A stretch of DNA of 60,000 bases, from NCBI RefSeq assembly GCF_032854445.1, contig NC_088300.1:77121966-77181965 (forward strand), given 5' to 3'. The translations under genes and the position numbers were made by a program. This document shows positions 50,763 through 60,000 of the stretch, in pieces. This DNA is from Liolophura sinensis. Taxonomy: Eukaryota; Mollusca; Polyplacophora; Chitonida; Chitonidae. Each line of letters starts with the position of its first letter. The first letter of the stretch is position 1. The notes beneath the pieces were generated by a model that was not told the DNA's origin, ran no database searches, and saw only the letters and a program-made list of their open reading frames with translations.

Positions 50763-51924
50763 GGTCTCAAACTTTCATTTGACACAGCTTCAAAACACAT
50801 ACATGTAAACGTACTTACTTCCGCTGTACAACGAAAGATGTACTGAGAATGTATATGTGACGTTATTTTGTATTAAAGTAGTGTCAAGTTTGTCTATCAG
50901 AACCAACACAAAGCAACTGTTCGCTATCTACATGTGTAAATATGTTTTTAATTAACCATAATCCTGTACACAGTTGACTAACAGTGTGTGAATGGTTTAT
51001 TAAATGACCATTAACATATAAATAACGATACTGAAACAGAGCATAGTACCAAAGGTATGTGGCTATACAAATGTATATGTACAACACACATGATGCAGGT
51101 ACAGAATGTGCAGGCGATCTGTAATTAACATGTACTCAACCCAGACAATAACTTAAAGAGCTACATGTACTTTAGTCTTATGACATGTATATGTATTAAA
51201 GGCAAGGTTAAATGATAAGTATCGAGAAAGTCGGAATTGCAGAAAAAATACATTTTATTAAAGCCATACTTGTTAGTCTGGGACGATAATACAGAAACAA
51301 AACTTTTCTGCTGTTTCCAATTTGCCTAGTGTGACGTCATGCAAGAACACTTGATCAATGACTTATAGTAACAAACAATGTCATACTTTTAAACACGCCT
51401 GACGTCCTTCCAGCGTAACTGCTTTACGCGACATCATATCAGCCTAATTCATTGTCACATAAGGAATATTACTACGTTACAGCAGGAAGATTTTGTTTGT
51501 CAGGACTCTTCACTTATAGGGATTAAATAACATTATTCAGCGTAAATTTTTTTTGAACCGTGGTGCTAGCTATATTCCATAGGGTATCCTTCGTATCAGT
51601 TTAATATTTCAACCTGTTGCTCTTAGGACTGAAGTAGCATTTTAATATATATATGCAGTTACAATGGTCCTTATTTGTACGTGAACCCTAATTCTTCAAC
51701 CTTTTGAACTGCCTCTGCAACCAATTTTTTGAAACATTCTGATAGAACTACTGGTTGTAGAGAAGCCATCTGCACAGTTTTATGAACACTGTGTCTTTAG
51801 TGACACTAACAAATCATTTTGGTGTTGTCTTCCTAATAAATGTAGGCATAAATTCCACTTAATACAGAGCTTTAAACGTTGTAGATTTACAGTACGTAGA
51901 ATCTGCACCAGATATATACTTGTA

Positions 51925-52505
51925 CAATGTACATGTATGTGTAACCATCATTTCATCATGTATTTGTAACCATCATTTCATCATGCCCATGTGTTTGTAA
52001 CCATCAATTCATCATGCCCATGTATCTGTAACCATCATGTCATCATGTTCATGTATTTGTAACCATCATTTCATCATGTACATGTTCATGTAACCATCAT
52101 TTCATCATGTACATGTAACCATCATTTCATCATGTCCATGTAATTGTAATCATCATTTCATCAAGTCCATGTATTTGTAACCATCATTCCATCATGCACA
52201 TGTATGTGTAACCATCATTTTATCATGTACATGTATTTGTAACCATCATTCCATCATGTACATGTATTTGTAACCATCATTCTATCATGCTCATGTATGT
52301 GTAACCATCATTTCATCATGTCCATGTAATTGTAATCATCATTTCATCAAGTCCATGTATTTGTAACCATCATTCCATCATGTATGTGTAATCATCATTT
52401 TATCATGTACATGTATTTGTAACCATCATTCCATCATGTACATGTATTTGTAACCATCATTCTATCATGCTCATGTATGTGTAACCATCATTTTATCATG
52501 TACAT
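51925..52505. repeat. About 25-31-bp irregular minisatellite
   Basis: About twenty copies of gtaaccatcatttcatcatg alternate with short variable pieces such as tacatgtatttg or cccatgta. Longer blocks repeat (about 52135-52300 and 52316-52480), which shows larger duplications. Confidence 0.93.
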
Positions 52506-52789
52506 GTGCATTGCACCATTTCATTAAGTGCCACTTCAGTCCCAAGAGAAACCAGGCGAAAACATTAAAATGATATGAAAGATACTCTATGGAAAAGAGC
52601 TATCACCACTGGTCAAAAAGATTTATGATGTATAACACTATTTAACACTCATGAGTCCTCAAAAACAAAATCTTTGGCAGTTTCCGTAAATTTTTCCAGA
52701 TGTGACCTGATTAAATCCCTTATTACACACCTCCACATTTGTCTATTTGTCAATGTTATGGTGATTGTGCTGCATCTAGTTCATATTGC

Positions 52790-52975
52790 ATGTTGGCATA
52801 AGCAACGTTCATATTCCACATCAGCATTAGCAACATTCAAACTGCACATCGGCATTAGCAACATCCAAATTGCACGTCGGCATTGGCAACGTTCATATCG
52901 CATTTCGGCATTAACAATGTTCATATTACATGTCAGCATTAGCAACGTTCATATTGCACATCAGGATTAGCAACG
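52790..52975. repeat. 27-bp tandem repeat, about 7 copies
   Basis: Units built from cattagcaacgttcatatt and gcacatc[ag]g with drift. Confidence 0.88.
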
Positions 52976-53272
52976 TGATGTTACCGTGGCGCCATTCAAT
53001 GACACCATGTTTTTTCACTGTGTACATATCCATTCATAAAATGGTTTTAGGAGTTTTAAAACTTTCAGTATCGTAAAATTTTTGTGTAAAATTTTCATTT
53101 CAATCCACTAAATTTTGCACCCTTCTTCAACTGATTGATGTTTGGTGTATAATAAATAGGTTATTACATGAGCACCAACTGATGTGGACTCGTTCTATTT
53201 TAAATGTTTGGTGGATGCGTGAACTCATTCATCACTCCATATTCATTCATTAACCGATGAATCTGGCAGATA

Positions 53273-53366
53273 TGACGTCAAGCAAGGCAGTTATGCAGGA
53301 ATGACGTCATGCGCGTTTGAAAGCACGACATCACTTGTGGGCATACATCAGCCATGACTGACGTCA
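53273..53366. promoter_or_regulatory. Cluster of three perfect CRE octamers
   Basis: TGACGTCA is present at 53273-53280, 53302-53309 and 53359-53366. This octamer is the full cAMP-response/ATF binding palindrome. Another copy lies at 51332-51339. The position upstream of the first KIF21 motor exon found is compatible with an enhancer or promoter, but this is only sequence matching. Confidence 0.35.
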
Positions 53367-53561
53367 TGTGTTCTTAGCATGATATCACACCAGCTAAAAT
53401 GACAGAAAACTTATGTATCCATAAAACAGGTCCAAAACTACAAACAGCGGTTTTAATAAAATGCAGTTTCCTTACAATTTAGGAAAGTAATTCAGACTGT
53501 CCTGGCCCTTGTCATTTAACCCTGCTTTAAAGACATACAGGTTTTGACAATGTAGAAATTC

Positions 53562-53887
53562 TTTAAAGGAAGAGACCTCTCAAAATCGAAGGAGGCATCA
53601 CTAAATAGACCACTTAAAACTATGCATTAATATACATTTATTTTTTCAGATTTTGTGAAAAGAGCTTAAGGTGCACAAACATTAGAATTCTAAGGTGGGC
53701 TTTCTGGACTGAACTATCAGAGGTTAGGAACTCCGACGTCGAAGGAAATTTTCCCAACTCTGATCAAGACACTGAATGTTCGAATAACTCTTTTTACCTA
53801 TGAGTGAAAGATTGCTGAAATAATTTTCCCAAAAATTCCTTTATTCTGGTGAAGATCATTAAAAAAGGTGATGTGATGTCAGAGTAA
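53562..53887. mobile_element. Foldback element, partial second copy
   Basis: Roughly 80% similar by eye to 10062-10390 (shared runs include catcactaaat, accacttaaaactatgcat, actgaatgtt and gaataactctttttacc). It contains the left arm and spacer but breaks off a few bases into the right arm, after gtgatgtcagagt. Confidence 0.8.
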
Positions 53888-55620
53888 AAAAATAGGTTTC
53901 TTTTGTTGTCAGTCTACAGATTCAATACTTGCTATCAATGTTTACATCTTTCATCTAATTTAATAAAATTTCTATTTGTTATTATTACATTAAGCCGCAT
54001 GCATACAGATGTAGCTTTGTGAATGCCTGTCACAGTCACATGTCAGAACTGAAAGTTCACTGTCTTTTTCCACAAACGTGAATCTTTTGTCAGCCGATGT
54101 AATCAGAGCAAGCTCTGACTAAACTAAGCTAAATAAACTGACTACAAATTATATGTGTGTCTGTTGGAAGTTAAATCACGTCCAGAAGGGTGGAGTCTTG
54201 TGTAACAAAACACAGTGATGGCAGTCTGGTACACCTTGGTACACAACATATACGCCCTCAACAGCAACCATGTAATTTACACATTAACATAACAGCACTG
54301 GTCAGATGGAACAACATTCACATACCAGTACTTCAGCAAACATGTACCTGAGAAAGTAAGGCAAATACACTTCTACTCTTGCTGTATCACAAAAGTAACA
54401 ATACCCACATGTCAGCAAGATTCTTTCATAGTAAACATCACAAATCAAATCAGAATTCAATTCTTTAGCATTTTATATCCATGTGATGAAAATGTTTCAA
54501 CAGAAGTCTAAATTTATTACAAAAATTTCTAGAAATTGGTTAAAACTTACCAGATGTGGAGGTGTAAGCCAGGTACACCTGGAGATATACCATAAATCTG
54601 CTAAATATCTACACCTCAGTAACTCAGTGCTATCTAAGCTGGGGTAAAGTTAGTTTTGTATCTTTGACAATGGACACAATACATGAATGCAAAACAACAA
54701 CACACAGTTCTTTATGTTTAGTTTTAATTCAAATAATTCTTCCTCCATTCACAGGCCAGTGGTCGTTTAGTGATGGGTAAACCTGACATGTCTTATGCGT
54801 CAACAGTGCCTAGGTAACAAAATACCAGTACACCCCACTCAAATACCTGACTCAAGTGCCCAATTAAGCAGTTTGCTTATGAGGTCCTGTCTACTCTGCT
54901 AGTCTTACCTACTGTGTACCCAACTAACATAACAAAGCCAAAACCACTTGAACGCTTCTCACATTTTAATTCCAAAATGTGAATATGAACAGCCCTTCTC
55001 AATCCTTCCAGGTATAACTTTCAACAGACACACAGGTTTTTATACAAAACTTGAGAGAGCACATGTGTGCAGATACATGTTCATAGATGACCCACAACCT
55101 AAAGTGTTCATTCTTTTCATTATTAACTGATTCCTCTCAGTCTGTGAAACGTGACAAGTATATGCTAATTTCTTCTGTTTAAACAACATCTTGTGCCACT
55201 CAAATCGAGTTGGCATTGCTAAATACCATATCATTTCTAAATACATGTATTATCTTTAATTTCACAAGTGTCACTATCACCTCCATGTACCATTAAAACA
55301 ACAAAATGTATATGAATCAAACTTATTAGGATTTGAACTGTTTAACGAAGAATACAAATGTAAGCATGTTAATAAATGAACAACAAGTATCAGGCTATTA
55401 TGTCCAAAAATGATGGCTGTAAACTTCACCACTTACGTGTACAGTATTTGACTTAAAATGTCATCCTTGCAGACTACATGTGGGTTACCCATTTTGCCTG
55501 ACTCTGAGAGTTCTCTGATCTCAAAAAAGGTGTTTTGATGTTCAGTACATGTAGGTACCAATAACCCAATGGAAAAACATAAGCTTCAACACCAAAGTAA
55601 TCTTTTATGTGCTCTGTTTA

Positions 55621-55649
55621 TGTTTTTTTTTTTTTGGGGGGGGGGGGGA
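55621..55649 (+). repeat. T run followed by 13-base G run
   Basis: A mononucleotide junction of T and then G. It could be a polymorphic or assembly-sensitive site. Confidence 0.8.
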
Positions 55650-58159
55650 GTGTGGAGATATATGTAGGGCAAATACAGTTTGAATTTGGTATCACTTTAA
55701 AACAAACAGAAACACACTAAACAATGTATACATATCACTACTAATAAGGAGGGGAACACAACAGAAAAACCATTGCCACGCGCATGTGCTTAAATAGCAC
55801 AGTGGGTGAATAATCAACACTGCCTGAGGCCCTTGTTGACAAGAAAAGCACATGAACTTTCTAACACTGCTTATCAATGAGTGTATCAATGACTCCAGTA
55901 TGTACACCTCCATCTATATTTGGCTACTGATCATAAATCATGCAAATAGCCATGCATGTAAGAGATGATCTTTGGGAACCGATATGTTTAATGGGAATGT
56001 GTTAGAAGTACTGTACATTAGATACATGTACCTTATATAAGTAAAACAATTTAAACAAAAAACCCATAGGTTGTTTAAATCAATTCTACACGAAACTTGC
56101 ACTGCTAAATACAGAAATGGTAGGGTTGCTGGTGTAACCCTGCATGTAGACCTAATCTTAAACAATAAACAGTGTGTAATGTTCACACTTGTTATTGCCA
56201 CATGGATCAGATCATAAACATGCACACTGTCCAGCGACTAGGCAGAAAATCCAGCGACCAGACCAGACCTTTTAAATTTAAAAATTGAAGACAACCAAGG
56301 GAGTCAAGTTCCTTGTCCATTACAAGGATTGAACCAGCATCTTGTCAAGTTGAGTGCCTCGTTCTTAAGAGTCCCGCACCTTACACAGTGAACCTGCTCT
56401 CCTCACCTGCTATACATGTGTTGTGAATGTAAGGTATTGTTCAACTGAATTGCATGGATTAACACTAACATGTTAACAGCCCATCAGACATGAACCTGGC
56501 CTACTACTACAACAAGTGAGCATCACAAGGAACTCACCCGTTCAACAGGCGAAACAATGCATATATCCATTATATCTGTGTACATGTACCAAAGTATCTG
56601 AATTCTGTGAGACTGATCCAAGACGTCAGCGGAGCCACCACGGTTGGATTGTTGAGAACAAATTCATTCGAATTAACTTGTTTCCTATCACTGAATAAGC
56701 AAAGGCATTGATCTCCTTACTTTCCTGCTGAACAATATGAAGTACATTCATCACTGACAGAACAGACCAAGAAAAGCTATTGATGTTGTAGACTAAGTCT
56801 GCTGTATGAAAAGAGATAACATGCCTCTCTATCAGGCTTTCTACAAGTGACAATCACCACTTTCTCGGACATGATATATTAGAATGGCACAACAACTGAA
56901 ATAGTTGGTAAACAATGGAATATCCTAGACAAACCACAGATACATGTACATGTATGTGAGCAGGCCATGATGGACAAGCATTTAGATAAACTCTTCAAAC
57001 ACCAGTTTTACACTATTATCACATTGGTGAGGGATGTTGTGATACAGTATTCCATTGCACATTAAACATTTTTAACTACAAACAACAATATTTTAATGCG
57101 AAACATACATGTAGCCTACATAAATGTGTAGATGTATAAGCTAATGCATGCATTCCCAAAAGTTTAGACCTTAAAAATCTCATAACAGCCTTAAGGAAAA
57201 TAATTCAACTAAATACTACATGTATATGTACGTGTATTATCACTGGCCTGAAACAGCAGTCGAGAAGAAACTAACATATACAAGGACAACAATTTATGTC
57301 ACATGTTTAGTGTAAATGTCTGTTTGTCAGTCATGAGATTGTTACTAAGGTTACTTGTGCTAAGTGTTTTCATAATTAGCATTAAGGAATGCACATGTTC
57401 ATGTAGATGGAACATCCAGGAAGAAAAGCACTGCATACTGAATTTAACAAATTCTACATGTATACATGTATAGTCTACTTCTTAGACTCAATTTCTGCAA
57501 TTAAGCAGAGCCAGAAACAACTGTTACTGGCTAAATGGCATTCCCTTTTATGTGCGAGTCGTGTAAAACACAAAGACAGAAAGACTTTACTGTCTTCATC
57601 AGTTCTGGATTTATTGATTCAGTTTTTGGCTATGTTCGCAAAAGCAATTCCACTTGCTGGGCCCCAAATCCACAGGTCTATAGACCTAACAGCTGCTTGG
57701 TAAACAGCTTGTGATCAGAGACAGGAAATAGTCCCCAGCTCCAACTTCTAGCTGACCAGTGCCACAACATTATGGGCTATAACATAACCTGTCACCTACA
57801 TGTATGTGACAGAAATTTAAATGCACCCTTTTAACATCAAAAAAAGTATCAGTCCAAATTCAGCTTTCTCTTGCCAACAATCACTGTCTTTTTCTTTCAA
57901 TCGAGAAAAATTTATGACTGTTTTCCCTAACTTTCCTTTTCACAAAAATATCTTACTCTGAACACAATGATAAAATTGATAAACAACTCCTTTTGGTAAA
58001 TTATAAGTCTAGGCTACTACATTATAGGGGTAACATGAATACGAAAGAATCTCATTTCTCAATAAAAGCCATTACAACATGTATTATAGATTCCTCTTTT
58101 TTGTGAAAAGTATAACTGACGTAGTTTCAGCATAGCTGGCAAAATTAAATTAATATTTA

Positions 58160-58385
58160 TTTTCTACTTTTATTGTTGTTAATGCTATTCTCAAGAATGT
58201 TTCATTTGCACAATGTGATCTTAAAGTGGTCTTCAATGAACATTAGCACTTTTACCACGTATTGTCACCATAGCCCCACAAATAGTGAGAGTGGGGCAAT
58301 CTGCAAATTCCCTGAGTCTCCAAGGATTCCAACTCACACCTTATGTGTCCTAGCGACTGAAAAGCAAGCAACTTAACCCCTTTAC
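58160..58385 (-). mobile_element. Possible highly diverged SINE
   Basis: The low end has gctattctcaagaatgtttc, like the SINE tail. The high end has ggattccaactcacacc, reminiscent of the SINE's tRNA-like part. The order and spacing fit a minus-strand copy, but the middle is unrecognisable. Confidence 0.3.
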
Positions 58386-60000
58386 AATGATCCGCACCAG
58401 TAAACTGTAATGAACATTATGTGAATAATGCAGTGAAAGTCTGCAGTACAACAGCAGCCAGTGCTGTGGGTATTACCTGTGTGTTGCTATGGTACTTGAC
58501 TCAATGTTATATAAACCTGACTTGTGTAACAGGCTCAGTCTGTGTGGCCGACGTTCTACAGCACACATCTACATGTATATCAGCATCTGACCTACCATAT
58601 GTAATATAAAAGGAATATGAGTACTATAATAATGTGAACAAATCCAATACATGTACAAGAACATACATGGCATTTAAGGCAACACATGTATGTACATGTA
58701 ACTGCTTTTTTTCACTTTAGCAATGGCATGCTGCAGTCAATTTCATTGGATGTAGAACCCATAATAAACCACTAGGCTCTGGCAACTAACTGAGTGGCCC
58801 TTAAAACATAATGATTACAGGTAAATTTTCATGTAAAATAGGACTGTAGGTTGCATAATACACCTATGGCAACATCAAGCAGCCTCCTTTGGACTCAACT
58901 GCTAAAAATATCCCATTTTAGAAGTATTTATAAATGGGCTTAAGTGTTGATATCCCAGTGCCTGCATGTACATGGATATAAACATGTTAATGATATCAAA
59001 GAGTGTAAATTGTGTTTTATCAAGAGGTCCAAGTAAGCACAAGTCCTCAAACTGCTCAGCTAATATTTGTTACTAGATGAATGTATGCATGTACTCTGTA
59101 AATGTACCTCTGTGCAGCAGAATATGTTATCAGTGTGTGCATGTACATGTGATTATATCCATGCATCTGGAGTGTCCTGAGTGATGCCTCACACATTGCA
59201 TGTGGAGGACAACAAATCTCCCAAGGTGCCTCAGCTGTATCATACATGTAAACAGCTGGCCTCCTTTCAAACAGGTCGCCCATCCTCATAACATACCCAG
59301 GCTAAGGCTACCCAGATGCTTCAAACATTCTATGTTCCTGGAGACACATCAGACCTGCACAGACAGGAGCATCTTTTCATAATAAGTAAGCCAATCCTAG
59401 GCAGAGATGTGTTCTCATTCCTGACCAGTCATTTTATTTGGTTTATGTAAGAAGATTACACAGAACAAATGTGAAGTAAGGGTCTCCAACATGTGCATCT
59501 GCACAAACATAAAAGTAGTGTATTATACATGGGACATTGTGTAATACATCATCATCGCTCAAATTAATAATATGCAATGTGCTCAGTCAATTACAGGGGC
59601 TCTGATGGACTGTGTGCTAGATAAGCCAGCTAGTACTATTAAATTGTCACATGCTGACCAGTACTGCACGGGTATAAAGCTAAATAACAATGAGTCTTTA
59701 CTTACTAGGTTTTGGAGTTTTTCTTGGCAAAATGTGTCACATGAATATTGAAAACAGACAACCAGAATGAGTGAACAAATATGTGAACTCTATCCACGTG
59801 CTGTTGCCATGCTGGTATTACCAAGCTGTAGAGCATCATGTACATTGTACTTTGTACATCATCATGTATACTCTGCAAGTTACAACATTCACATGAACTT
59901 CTAAAAGACATAACTGCATGGGATTAGAGGATTGGTTCAGTATGTAGTTTATGACAATCAGATAGAAAAGAATGAAAATGTCGATTTTTTCTTAGATTCT

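Larger units (their letters stand above)
47425..60000. other. No supported gene: probable KIF21 intron 1 and/or upstream DNA
   Basis: 12.6 kb of AT-rich sequence. It holds short tandem arrays (48305-48478, 51925-52505, 52790-52975), a partial foldback copy (53562-53887) and SINE remnants (49648-49735, perhaps 58160-58385). It also has a cluster of TGACGTCA sites (53273-53366) and a T-run/G-run (55621-55649). I searched by eye for a minus-strand exon encoding the expected VRVAV strand with a matching donor phase and found none. Confidence 0.6.

Noticed and set aside
50813-50850. Possible first KIF21 coding exon with donor gtaagt near 50817
   Set aside because: The phase is right, but the codons before it do not resemble the conserved VRVAV beta-1 strand and no start codon context was found.

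Overview
This window is animal nuclear DNA from an intron-rich invertebrate genome. It is most likely a lophotrochozoan and probably a mollusc. The main evidence is a tRNA-derived SINE family that I recall as common in molluscan genomes, present here in at least seven copies. A second molluscan-type dispersed repeat, very many TACATGTA motifs and large intronic minisatellites agree with this. There is no prokaryotic, organellar or viral gene content.

Most of the window is one minus-strand gene, a kinesin-4 family motor of the KIF21A/KIF21B type. I could place 28 consecutive exons between 47424 and 6720. All have GT/AG boundaries and their codon phases chain without a break, giving 1195 full codons. 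In order they encode nearly the whole motor domain (47424-33469), a coiled coil with an acidic serine-rich insert (33017-28021), the long central coiled coil (24291-17587), a basic linker, the regulatory autoinhibitory coiled coil (16843-14840), and a low-complexity serine-rich linker (13974-6720). The first coding exon (start codon and first beta strand) was not found up to position 60000. The C-terminal WD40 propeller expected of KIF21 was not found down to position 1, so both ends of the gene probably lie outside the window.

On the plus strand at 4127-6107 are the last two coding exons of an unrecognised coiled-coil, basic, low-complexity protein. It lies just beyond the last KIF21 exon seen and is antisense to it. 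At 1-116 is a minus-strand exon beginning with ATG; it is either the first coding exon of another gene or a phase-compatible continuation of KIF21.

The introns are crowded with repeats. Two adjacent KIF21 introns (17764-20994 and 21195-24096) are over 90% minisatellite (62/63-bp and 22/23-bp units). A 104-bp array at 13291-13888 has amplified the 3' half of a KIF21 exon together with its splice donor. A 22-bp unit carrying the donor of another exon is triplicated at 31779-31844. Further arrays lie at 14.2, 41.9, 43.6, 48.3, 51.9 and 52.8 kb. A foldback (MITE-like) element has one full and one partial copy, and a hAT-like element with CAGGG ends lies at 40.4-41.4 kb. From 47425 to 60000 no exon could be supported; this is probably KIF21 intron 1 and/or upstream sequence.
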